Shown: positions 1-6,003 of the stretch, one piece after another
Numbering within the stretch: the first letter of the stretch is position 1
Layout of the letters: each line of letters begins with the position of its first letter
Source of the DNA: DASPXY01 sp038227745
GTDB taxonomy: Bacteria; Planctomycetota; Planctomycetia; Gemmatales; Gemmataceae
Assembly (NCBI GenBank): GCA_038227745.1
Contig: JBBRPS010000426.1
Location: 1 to 8,887 of the forward strand
Direction: 5' to 3'
DNA length: 8,887 nt
Position numbers and translations under genes: made by a program
Notes under the pieces: generated by a model
The model's database searches: none
What the model was told of the DNA's origin: nothing
What the model saw: only the letters and a program-made list of their open reading frames with translations

Positions 1-2468
1 AGGGCAAACACCCCGGCATCGTCCAACTCCTGCACACCTATTTGAATGCCGAGCCGCCCTGTTTGGAGTACGAGTACGTCGGCGGCGGCGACCTGACGGG
101 GTGGGTCCGGGACAGCCTGGCGCGCGGCGGTCTGCCCCCCCGTCAGGCCGCGCGACTGGTGCAGGAGATCGCGGCGACGGTAGGGTACACCCACCAACTG
201 AACCCACCGATTGTTCACCGCGACCTCAAGCCTGCGAACATCCTCGTGCAGCGGGGCGCAGACGGAAAGGTCGCGTTTCGGGTGGCGGATTTCGGCATCG
301 GCGGCATCGCGGCCCGTCAGGCGATTGAGGAATCGACGCGCCTCGGGACGGTCGGAGGGCGGTCGCTGGCGGAGGCGGTCCGCGGAGCCTACACACCGCT
401 CTACGCCTCGCCGCAACAGGTCCGCGGCGCGGAGCCAGACCCGCGCGATGACGTCTACGCCCTCGGGGCGATCTGGTATCAGTTGCTCACCGGCGATCTG
501 GGGATGACGACGATTCCGACCGACTGGCGGGAGGAGGTGAAAGATCGCCTCAGTGAAGACTTCGCGAACCTGCTCGGCGGGTGTCTTGCCTCCAGGGTGG
601 AGAGACGCCCGGCTACTGCTGCTGAGTTGGCCGCCCGCCTGGCCGCCTTGTTATCCTCGTCCACTCCAGTAGCCGGGGGGACCGAAGCGGTTCGCGGCGC
701 TGCCCCGGCCGGTCCAGGAAAATCGTCGGCATCGCTGTCGCCGCCAAAGCAAGAGGGCGGTTCAGGGCGAACAGAGAACGCTGGGGAGAAAGGGGCAGCG
801 ACAGCGGCCCCGGCAGCGCCCCCGCCGCAACCGCCGGCTCGACCAGTGGTGCAGTGGTACTACATGAGCGGCGGGCAACGCTGTGGGCCGGTCGTGGAGG
901 GCATTTTCCTTGGCCTCCTTGCTTCCAGCCGGCTGGGGCACGATGTCTTCGTCTGGAGAGATGGGATGGCAGACTGGGCTGTGGCCGCAGCCGTGCCAGA
1001 GTTGCAGGCCATACTGGGGGAGAGGGTGACGCCATCCTCAGTACCTCCACCCTCGCCAGCATTGGCTCCCACGGGCATTCCGCGCCCTGCGTCAAGCGCT
1101 GCGCTGGCAGGCGCCCCGGATGCGACCTCGTTGCCCTCGGTTTCCCTTTCCGACAATGCAGGAGGGGCAGCTTCGGGGCAACCAACTGGGGGCGATTCAT
1201 CGCAGGATGTCCCAACATCAACCGCAGCAAGCAGTGGTGTTCCAGACCTGAAGGCGATGAACGATGACAAACCCCAACTTGACAAGGAGGATTTGTGGGA
1301 TGCCACGTTGGAACTCATCTACCGTGTGGAGAAGAAAGGGGCGAAAAAGGATCACGAAGATGCCATCGCAGCGCTCAATGAGACGCTGAAAAGTGATCCC
1401 AAGAATCTGGAAGCCTACTATGCGCGGGGACGCGCCAATTACGCGCTGCACCGATACGGTCGGGCGAAAGCCGATTACACCAAGGCAATCAAGCTTGGTC
1501 CTCAGTTTGTCGAGGCGTATCTTGGCCGAGGCTGGGCATTGTATGGGAATGACTATTTCAAGGAAGCTGCCGCCGATTTCTCCGAGGCCCTCCGAATTGA
1601 CCCGGAGAGAACGGACGGCTACTATGGGCGGGGATGCTCTCATTGGGGACTGGTACTGAACAACAGACCGGGTAGGTGGCCACGTCAATCGGACACGGCA
1701 GTCTACGCTCGCGTCATTACCGACTTCACAGAGGTGTTACGACGGGAACCGCGGTCAGCCTCCGCACTCCTCGGCCGTGGGATTGCTTTCCTTGGGAAGA
1801 ATGAGACCGCCCGCGCCCATGCCGATCTCAAGGAGGCTCTTGGGCTGAATCCAGAAAAAACAACGGCCATATATTACGCTCTCGGCTTGGTGTGCCGCGC
1901 GCGGTGCGATTGGGACCTTGCGATAGGGCATTTCAGTGAGCTGATTCGCCGCGCTCCGGGCAGCGCGAGTGGCTTCTGCCAGAGAGGCGTGGCCTACGCG
2001 GCCAAGGGCCAATACGATCGAGCGATCGAGGACTACGACCGGGCGATCGAACTCGTCAAGCAGTACGCGGAGGCATATGACCACCGCGCCCTCGCCTACG
2101 ATGCGAAAGGGGATCGCACGCGAGCCGCGAAAGACTTTGCGACAGCGAGGGAATTGGACCCGGAACTTGACTTGGTGTACCGCGCGCGGGAGGGGTGGGA
2201 TCTTGCGATTAGGCATTATGGTGAGCTGATTCGCCGCGATCCGGCCAGCGCGCGTGGCTTCTGCCAGAGAGGCGTGGCCTACGCGGCCAAGGGCCAATAC
2301 GATCGAGCGATCGAGGACTACGACCGGGCGATCGAACTCGTCGAGCAGTACGCGGAGGCATATTACTACCGTGGACTCGCCTACGGCGCGAAAGGAGACC
2401 GCACGCAAGCCGCAAATGACTACACGACAGCGAACAAATTGGCTCCCTCCCTGTTCATTGCCGAGTGA
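1..2468 (+). CDS. Ser/Thr protein kinase with GYF_2-like domain and C-terminal TPR repeats (5' end outside window)
   Basis: The reading frame is already open at the left edge (codons from base 3), so the N-lobe with the glycine loop and ATP-anchoring Lys lies outside. The first codons read HPGIVQLLHTY, typical of the helix C to beta-4 part of a kinase. Numbering from the Met at base 42, the catalytic loop HRDLKPANIL is at residues 59-68, DFG at 83-85, an APE-like YASPQQ at 121-126 and DDVYALG at 136-142, so all visible C-lobe catalytic residues are kept. A Pro/Ala/Ser-rich linker follows. Then comes a GYF_2 (DUF4339)-like module at about 272-322 (WYYMSGGQRCGPV ... FVWRDGMADW), a second low-complexity linker, and TPR repeats from about 438 to the end. 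No transmembrane segment is visible. By family knowledge it phosphorylates Ser/Thr on proteins, with GYF_2 and TPR parts as likely partner-binding modules; the substrate is unknown. It ends 15 bases before the next gene, which suggests an operon. The kinase call is firm; the GYF_2 call is good but made by eye. Confidence 0.93.
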   Translation, partial: GKHPGIVQLLHTYLNAEPPCLEYEYVGGGDLTGWVRDSLARGGLPPRQAARLVQEIAATVGYTHQLNPPIVHRDLKPANILVQRGADGKVAFRVADFGIGGIAARQAIEESTRLGTVGGRSLAEAVRGAYTPLYASPQQVRGAEPDPRDDVYALGAIWYQLLTGDLGMTTIPTDWREEVKDRLSEDFANLLGGCLASRVERRPATAAELAARLAALLSSSTPVAGGTEAVRGAAPAGPGKSSASLSPPKQEGGSGRTENAGEKGAATAAPAAPPPQPPARPVVQWYYMSGGQRCGPVVEGIFLGLLASSRLGHDVFVWRDGMADWAVAAAVPELQAILGERVTPSSVPPPSPALAPTGIPRPASSAALAGAPDATSLPSVSLSDNAGGAASGQPTGGDSSQDVPTSTAASSGVPDLKAMNDDKPQLDKEDLWDATLELIYRVEKKGAKKDHEDAIAALNETLKSDPKNLEAYYARGRANYALHRYGRAKADYTKAIKLGPQFVEAYLGRGWALYGNDYFKEAAADFSEALRIDPERTDGYYGRGCSHWGLVLNNRPGRWPRQSDTAVYARVITDFTEVLRREPRSASALLGRGIAFLGKNETARAHADLKEALGLNPEKTTAIYYALGLVCRARCDWDLAIGHFSELIRRAPGSASGFCQRGVAYAAKGQYDRAIEDYDRAIELVKQYAEAYDHRALAYDAKGDRTRAAKDFATARELDPELDLVYRAREGWDLAIRHYGELIRRDPASARGFCQRGVAYAAKGQYDRAIEDYDRAIELVEQYAEAYYYRGLAYGAKGDRTQAANDYTTANKLAPSLFIAE
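1886..2455 (+). repeat. In-frame 285-bp tandem duplication inside the kinase TPR region
   Basis: Two adjacent copies, 1886-2170 and 2171-2455, lie exactly 285 bp (95 codons) apart. Both start with cttggtgt and continue into a CGCGCGCGG stretch. The core 1971-2078 matches 2256-2363 with a single mismatch (a2058 against g2343), while the rest of the unit has drifted, mostly in its 3' third. The unit is not a multiple of the 34-residue TPR: the first helix of the first TPR in copy 2 is about seven residues short, as expected from recombination at the short CG-rich match rather than at TPR borders. The frame is kept, so the duplication probably lengthens the binding surface. Confidence 0.9.
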
Positions 2469-2483
2469 CAGGAGGGGAAGGCG

Positions 2484-2744
2484 ATGACCGTTGACGAACG
2501 CCTGTTGCACGCTCTGGGCTGCTCGCAGCCAGGGCCAGCCTTGCGCTCCCTCATCCGCGAGCTGTCGAGGGAAGGGCACGCCAAGGCTCAGATTTACCAG
2601 ATGTTCGAGGAGTTCCTGCCCCGCTTGCGCCGCCGCGACGACTACCGCGAATCGGAGGATGAGATCTTGCTGGACGTAATGGACGCCTTGACGGGCTGGT
2701 GCCATCCCGAGGCCCGGCTGTCACCCGGCGAGACCACCCCATAA
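2484..2744 (+). CDS. Small hypothetical protein (86 aa), probably co-transcribed with the kinase
   Basis: The ATG is preceded by a strong Shine-Dalgarno sequence (GGAGGGGAAG) at 2471-2480, only 15 bases after the kinase stop, which fixes the start and suggests translation from the same mRNA. The product is soluble, charged and predicted mostly helical, with an early stretch GPALRSLIRELSREGHAKAQ and a later acidic part ESEDEILLDVMDALTGW. It has no signal peptide, membrane segment or metal-binding motif. I do not recognise a named family. Its position suggests a partner or accessory protein for the kinase, but that is inference from spacing only. Confidence 0.75.
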   Translation: MTVDERLLHALGCSQPGPALRSLIRELSREGHAKAQIYQMFEEFLPRLRRRDDYRESEDEILLDVMDALTGWCHPEARLSPGETTP

Positions 2745-2937
2745 GGGACTGGGCTGGCAGGCCGACAATCCTGCGACGGTGGGAACGGGCAGCGGAAGAG
2801 ATCGCGTTTTCTCGGTCCATAGGGCTCTCGTTCGGCGCCGGTCCACGCGCCGCAAGGGCGGACGGCGAGCGAAAGGCCGGTTACCACCGAACGAGTCCGC
2901 GGTGGATGTTTTCAGGGCGCCCAGCGGAGGACGATTC

Positions 2938-3156
2938 GTGGAAAAACTCGAAATCGAGGCCGTCTACGAGCACGGCATCCTCAAACTGCCCCGCGAATTG
3001 CCCCTCCCGATAGGCCAGCGGGTCAAGATCACCATCGAGTCGGTCGATGGTGCCGCGAAGAGGCTCTCGGGGCTGATCCAGTGGCAGGGGAGCCGCGAAG
3101 ATCTGGAATATCTGGCCGAGTCCGATGACAACCATCTCTGGGCGGCCGAAGAATGA
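2938..3156 (+). CDS. DUF104 (AF2212-like) antitoxin of a VapBC-type module
   Basis: I choose the GTG at 2938 because GGAGG lies at 2926-2930 with a 7-base gap, and because family similarity begins right there (VEKLEIEAVYEHGILKLP). The upstream in-frame extension back to 2779 is arginine-rich and does not look like protein. The 72-aa product has the DUF104 pattern: a beta-strand start with AVYEHGILKLP, then RELPLPIGQRVKITIE, then a C-terminal helix and acidic tail (SREDLEYLAESDD) of the kind that occupies a toxin active site. Known AF2212-like antitoxins are short, pair with PIN toxins, neutralise them and usually bind their own operator. Its stop overlaps the next start in ATGA (3153-3156), so the two are translationally coupled in the usual antitoxin-first order. 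Confidence 0.85.
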   Translation: MEKLEIEAVYEHGILKLPRELPLPIGQRVKITIESVDGAAKRLSGLIQWQGSREDLEYLAESDDNHLWAAEE

Positions 3157-3653
3157 CGTTCAACGACATCCCAGGCGGGACGGCTGTCTTCCTCGACGCC
3201 AACGTGCTCGTTTATGCAACCGCTCCGCATCCAGCCTACGGGGCCGCTTGCGAAGGTCTGCTGGATCGGATCGAACAGCAGGGCCTCCTGGGCTTCACGT
3301 CGTCCGCGGTTCTCGCAGACGTTGCCCACCGGCTCATGACGCTTGAGGCGTGCGATCGCTTCGGCTGGCCCGCTCAGGGGATCGCCAACCGGCTTCGCCG
3401 CCACGCCGGTGAGGTCCAACAACTACGGATCCCGCGGCGGGCGCTGGACGAAATCATCGCGGCCCGCGTCAACGTACTCGCGGTGGCCGGTCCGCACGTC
3501 TCCCGCGCCGTGGATGTGTCGCGGCAGTTCGGGCTGCTGATGGGCGACGCCTTGATCGTGGCCATTATGCTCGACCATGGCCTTTCTCAGTTGGCCAGTC
3601 TCGACGCCGACTTCGACCGTGTGCCGGGACTGACCCGTTTCGCTGCGGTCTGA
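3153..3653 (+). CDS. PIN-domain ribonuclease toxin, VapC family
   Basis: The 166-aa protein starts at the ATG that overlaps the antitoxin stop. The PIN fold is readable throughout: FLDANVLVY with the first metal-binding acid D15, SSAVLADVAHRL at 50-61 with D56 where most VapC proteins have Glu, LLMGDALIVA with D132, and LASLDADFDRVPGL with D151/D153/D155 near the end. PIN toxins of this class are Mg2+-dependent endoribonucleases that cut tRNA, rRNA or mRNA when the antitoxin is lost. The length is somewhat above the usual 130-150 aa because of a longer middle region (about 65-115). All active-site positions carry an acid, so it is probably functional, with the cognate antitoxin directly upstream. 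The RNA target cannot be read from sequence. Confidence 0.9.
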   Translation: MTFNDIPGGTAVFLDANVLVYATAPHPAYGAACEGLLDRIEQQGLLGFTSSAVLADVAHRLMTLEACDRFGWPAQGIANRLRRHAGEVQQLRIPRRALDEIIAARVNVLAVAGPHVSRAVDVSRQFGLLMGDALIVAIMLDHGLSQLASLDADFDRVPGLTRFAAV

Positions 3654-3681
3654 TCCTCGGTCCGGAAATGAGTCAGGAAAA

Positions 3682-3869
3682 GTCCGCGGTGGACTTGCAG
3701 GGCACCCAGCGGAGGACGATCCGTGGAAAAACTCGATAGCGAGGCCGTTCACGAACACGATATCCTCAAGCTACTCCGCGAACTGCCTCCCCCGACAGGC
3801 CAGCGTCAGGTCGCGCTCCTGAAACAGTTCCGCCGCGATGGCCTGGAGTGCCGGGCGTTACTCTCCTGA
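3682..3869 (+). pseudogene. Decayed second copy of the DUF104 antitoxin start with its leader
   Basis: From 3682 the DNA repeats the leader and first 28 codons of the antitoxin at 2895-3020: the GTCCGCGGTGGA block, the CAGCGGAGGACGAT ribosome-binding region and GTGGAAAAACTCGA. In the leader the copy is two bases shorter. In the 28 codons about 14 of 83 bases differ, and seven residues change, including the conserved Gly of EHGIL (now Asp) and the Pro of KLPREL (now Leu). After GQR the similarity stops, and the frame continues into unrelated sequence (VALLKQFRRDGLE) to a TGA at 3867-3869, giving a 48-aa product without the second half of the domain. No PIN gene follows. I read it as the relic of a duplicated TA module. 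The remaining gap 3870-4037 has no gene that I can support, only short hairpins. Confidence 0.75.
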
Positions 3870-4037
3870 CCCCGTTTGCTTCCGCGCCGCGAGAAGGCAC
3901 GGGAATGCCTTTCAAGACCACGTCGATTGCTCTCGATCCGTTGCCGGGCAGGGAGAGAATGGGAGTGAGGTCGAGAGATGGGATGTGGACGTCATCTCTT
4001 CCGGGAAGGGTCTGGCCGTGAGGCAGGAGTCGGGAAC

Positions 4038-4313
4038 ATGGCGCGCGTACTCTGTGAAGTCTCCGAGGGGCTGAGGAAGTCGGAGGCCACCGCGAAGTTG
4101 ACGACCTACGATGGCCGCCCCGAGTTCCTGCCCGTGGACCGCGGACTCCTGTCCGACGAGGGCGGTCAGTCCTATCTGTCTGTCGGGCTGCTCCACATCA
4201 ACCCCGAGAAGGAGGCCGCCCTGGTAGCCTTGCCCGTTGAGGCAGACTCTGGAGCGCACCGGATCTGGGTGCAGCTCGGCCACCTCAAGCAGGCGAACGG
4301 AGCCCCGGCATGA
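4038..4313 (+). CDS. Small hypothetical protein (91 aa) of unknown family
   Basis: The ATG at 4038 has AGGAG at 4025-4029 with an 8-base gap. The in-frame ATG at 3978 has no comparable site and adds an arginine/glycine-rich stretch that looks untranslated, so I use 4038. The product begins MARVLCEVSEGLRKSEATAK and then reads as alternating beta-strands (YDGRPEFLPVDRGLL, QSYLSVGLLHINPEKEAALVALP, SGAHRIWVQLGHL), compatible with a small all-beta domain. There are no Cys motifs, membrane segments or nuclease motifs. It sits between two TA modules in the same direction but has its own ribosome-binding site and leader, so membership in either module is not shown. Confidence 0.65.
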   Translation: MARVLCEVSEGLRKSEATAKLTTYDGRPEFLPVDRGLLSDEGGQSYLSVGLLHINPEKEAALVALPVEADSGAHRIWVQLGHLKQANGAPA

Positions 4314-4393
4314 TCCTTTCCGACCGCGCGGCGAGGTGTCCTCGGTCGTGCGTCGCGAAGGCTTCTGGCCCAAGCAGAGTCCGCTGCGTCGCC

Positions 4394-4422
4394 TGGTTCC
4401 CATTCCGCCGGGCGCGTACAAT
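4394..4422 (+). promoter_or_regulatory. Candidate promoter for the second TA operon
   Basis: TACAAT at 4417-4422 matches the sigma-70 -10 consensus at five of six positions and stands out in very GC-rich DNA. It lies 33 bases before the antitoxin ATG. The -35 side is weak: a TGGTTC stretch at 4394-4399 gives a 17-base spacer but matches poorly. Called by eye. Confidence 0.35.
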
Positions 4423-4455
4423 AATCCACGGCCATCCGGTTCCCGGGGAAAGCCG

Positions 4456-4737
4456 ATGACGCTTCACCTCAGTCTGCCACCCGAGTTGGAGGGACGCCTC
4501 CGCCATGAGGCCGAACGACTCGGCCTCTCTGCCGACGCCGTCACGTTCCAGTTGCTCGACAAACACCTGCCCCCACAGGATCGCCGTGCCGCGGCCGTGG
4601 CCCTGCTGCAGTCCTGGATCGACACCGACGACAGCGACGATGTGGACGCGGACTACGACCTGTTCCGGGCCATCGACGAGGCGCGCACCTCCGACCGCAA
4701 ACTCTTTCCGGATGAACTCAGGGGCGTGAGCTGGTGA
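4456..4737 (+). CDS. Antitoxin-like protein of a second VapBC-type module
   Basis: The ATG at 4456 is preceded by GGGGAA at 4445-4450. Sequence upstream in the same frame (back to 4237) overlaps the previous gene and is not protein-like. The 93-aa product opens with a short strand and helix, MTLHLSLPPELEGRLRHEAE, then RLGLSADAVTFQLLDKHLPP. This is the shape of a ribbon-helix-helix-like DNA-binding N-terminus as in many VapB/FitA-like antitoxins. The acidic second half (WIDTDDSDDVDADYDLFRAIDEA, shown here in part, then SDRKLFPDELR) fits a toxin-wrapping tail. The stop overlaps the GTG of the PIN gene (GTGA, 4734-4737), again antitoxin first. It is unrelated in sequence to the DUF104 antitoxin upstream. 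With the partner toxin truncated, it may be an orphan antitoxin or a pure repressor. Confidence 0.75.
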   Translation: MTLHLSLPPELEGRLRHEAERLGLSADAVTFQLLDKHLPPQDRRAAAVALLQSWIDTDDSDDVDADYDLFRAIDEARTSDRKLFPDELRGVSW

Positions 4738-5030
4738 AGCCCGTCATCCTCCTCGACGCCGGCCCTCTCGGGCTGCTGTCCAACCCGAACCGCAAGGGCC
4801 AGACGGTAGCTTGCCGGAAGTGGCTGCAGGCGCTGGTCGCCGCCGCACGCCGGGTGATCGTCCCTGAGATCGCCGACTACGAGGTGCGTCGAGAGTTGCT
4901 GCGGGCGAACAAGGCAAAAGGAGTGGCGCGGCTGGATGCCCTGGCGGGACTGCTCGAGTATCTCCCGCTCACGACGGCGGCCATGCGCGGCGCCGCCGAG
5001 TTGTGGGCGCACGCCCGGCAGCAGGGCCAA

Positions 5031-5183
5031 TCTTTCCAAGGTAGGGCACGACGGGCTTCAGAGGGATGCCAGTTCCCCAGGTTCCGAAAGCGGATGTTGG
5101 CGTCCTTTCCGACATCGGCGTGGCCAGAGTTTCGCGGACTCAGCCCCGGCCACGCGCTGCCGGCCTATGGTTCGGACCGCTGG
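5031..5183 (+). other. Junction segment between the truncated toxin and the minus-strand repeat genes
   Basis: No gene is supported here. The segment begins where PIN similarity ends and finishes at the stop codon of the minus-strand gene. On the minus strand it reads gcgaaactctgg followed by a stretch open in more than one frame, without a start or ribosome-binding site. It could be the end of a mobile or repeated element or the remains of another gene; I cannot tell which. Confidence 0.35.
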
Positions 5184-5545
5184 TCAGTTCGGGGCCTCTC
5201 CGGTGGGCTCCCCGGGAGGAAGGGGGGCAGGCTCTTGCGCCGCCGCCTGCTCATGGCGTTGCAGCCATTGCCGCGCCGCCTCGACACCGATCCGCTCCAA
5301 CACGTGCTCCCTGCCGACGAGGTCGAGAATCCGCTCCACACCGATCAACTCCAGAAGCCACCCCTTGGCGATGAGGTCCAGGACGCGCTCCTTGCCGATG
5401 AGATCCAGAAAGCCGGGGCGATCCAGCCCGATCTCTTTGAGGGCGCGGTCACGCATCGGTAACACCTCCACAAAGGTTGTGGATGCAAGCGGTGCAACAC
5501 TCCAGATCCTGGGGGAACGGCTAGTTATGCTGCGCACGCCGAAGC
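5184..5545 (-). pseudogene. Distal tandem copy of the nonapeptide-repeat protein, N-terminally decayed
   Basis: An ORF with ATG at 5456 and TGA at 5184-5186 encodes 90 aa (MRDRALKEIGLDRPGF, five nine-residue repeats at residues 16-60, then ARQWLQRHE and a Pro/Ala/Glu tail). It is paralogous to the neighbour at 5546-5965. The DNA upstream of the ATG still aligns with that neighbour's coding sequence: the GTGGAGGTGTTAC block just before the ATG, CCCAGGATCTGGA near 5510, and AGCATAAC near 5525. In between there are two single-base losses, and an in-frame TAG replaces a Gln codon. The N-terminal half is therefore lost as protein. Translation from ATG 5456 remains possible, since a purine-rich GGAGGTG lies just upstream, so a short product may still be made. 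Function unknown. Confidence 0.65.
5277..5411 (-). repeat. Five degenerate 27-bp (9-aa) repeats in the distal copy
   Basis: Read on the minus strand the units are FLDLIGKER, VLDLIAKGW, LLELIGVER, ILDLVGREH and VLERIGVEA. The hydrophobic pair at positions 1-2, the hydrophobic pair at 4-5 and the Gly at 6 are the best kept. This array has one unit more than the array in the neighbouring paralogue, so whole units have been gained or lost. Confidence 0.85.
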
Positions 5546-5965
5546 TCAGCCCGGGTCCACTCCGTTGGCCTTCTCGGGGGGTGGCGGCGGGCTGGGGGCA
5601 GGTGCAGCGGCGGGTCCTTGTGCGTCGGCCTGATCCTGGCGTTGCAGCCATTGCCGTACCTTCTCCTTGCCGAAGAAGTCAAGGGCTTGCTCATCGCCGA
5701 TGAGGTTCAGGGTTCGCTCCTTGCCGATCAGGTCCAGGGCCCGCTCCTTGCCGATCAGGTCCAGCAAGGCGGGGTAATCCAGACCAATCTGTTCGGGAGT
5801 GAGGTTGCGCATCTGTAACACCTCCACAAGGGCGCGCGGGTGCAGGCGTTGTAACACGTCCAGGTCCTGGGGATGCTGCTGGTAATGCTCCACCAGGTAC
5901 TCGACCAGCGCCCGCTCTTGCCTGCCCCGCGAGACCATGTGCAACGGCAGCAACCTGTTCCGCAA
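5546..5965 (-). CDS. Nonapeptide-repeat protein of unknown function, probably 5'-truncated
   Basis: Reading from the TTG at 5965 gives 139 aa; the first ATG is at 5938. Neither has a good Shine-Dalgarno sequence. The frame is open further upstream to a TGA at 6020-6022, and the extra codons from about 6001 (KRQSLYSALSPSLRNRL) look like genuine protein, so the original gene probably began farther out and was cut at the palindromic element at 6004. The visible protein has a helical N-terminal part (RALVEYLVEHYQQHPQDLDV, then LVEVLQMRNLTPEQIGLD), four nine-residue repeats at residues 67-102, VRQWLQRQD, and a Pro/Ala-rich tail. No membrane segment, signal peptide or catalytic motif is seen. A resemblance to the C-terminal, highly charged parts of Rpn/PD-(D/E)XK-type or cyanobacterial-style repeat proteins is only a possibility. 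I do not assign a function. Confidence 0.6.
   Translation of the reverse strand: MRNRLLPLHMVSRGRQERALVEYLVEHYQQHPQDLDVLQRLHPRALVEVLQMRNLTPEQIGLDYPALLDLIGKERALDLIGKERTLNLIGDEQALDFFGKEKVRQWLQRQDQADAQGPAAAPAPSPPPPPEKANGVDPG
5660..5767 (-). repeat. Four 27-bp (9-aa) tandem repeats in the proximal copy
   Basis: Units on the minus strand are LLDLIGKER, ALDLIGKER, TLNLIGDEQ and ALDFFGKEK. The first two are nearly identical in DNA: on the plus strand CGCTCCTTGCCGATCAGG occurs twice, 27 bases apart. This points to recent slippage or unequal exchange of whole units. Confidence 0.9.
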
Positions 5966-6003
5966 GGAGGGCGACAGGGCGGAATAGAGCGATTGACGCT
6001 TCC

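Larger units (their letters stand above)
4734..5462 (+). pseudogene. VapC-family PIN toxin, truncated after about 99 residues and running into foreign sequence
   Basis: The GTG at 4734 overlaps the antitoxin stop. Residues 1-99 are a clear PIN N-terminal half: KPVILLDAGPLG with D8, VIVPEIADYEVRREL with E45 and E50, then KGVARLDALAGLLEYLPLTT and AAELWAHARQQGQ. In relatives this last motif is followed by a segment of the type TADPxALDGDVILAAQA and a final ATxNVGHL-like strand, which carry the remaining catalytic acids. Here similarity stops at about base 5030. The frame then reads unrelated Arg/Gly-rich residues and continues antisense through the minus-strand repeat-protein gene to TAA at 5460-5462, giving 242 aa. 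Lacking the second half of the active site, it is most likely inactive. The break could be a deletion or the edge of an insertion. The PIN identity is confident; the exact breakpoint is approximate. Confidence 0.8.

Noticed and set aside
1755..2705. Minus-strand 316-aa ORF
   Set aside because: It lies antisense to the TPR region and the next gene. It is open because of GC-rich codon bias, contains the mirror of the TPR duplication, and has no ribosome-binding site or family motif.
2779..2937. N-terminal extension of the DUF104 antitoxin to ATG 2779
   Set aside because: The added residues are Arg/Gly-rich and non-conserved in style. The GTG at 2938 has a well-placed GGAGG, and the duplicated relic confirms that the leader lies just before it.
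3894..3911. Short hairpin AAGGCA/TGCCTT followed by one extra T
   Set aside because: A six-pair stem with almost no U tract is weak and common by chance. A second seven-pair hairpin at 3974-3999 is equally unconvincing.
4310..4456. Small ORF starting MILSDRAAR, overlapping the stop of the 91-aa gene by ATGA
   Set aside because: The first six residues resemble the start of dCTP deaminases, but the rest is Arg/Cys-rich with no family motif, and a candidate promoter lies inside it. The overlap alone is not enough.
5618..5818. Plus-strand ORF with repeated LLADQVQGPL-type units
   Set aside because: This is the antisense reading of the 27-bp repeats of the minus-strand gene. The periodicity is inherited from the DNA repeat.
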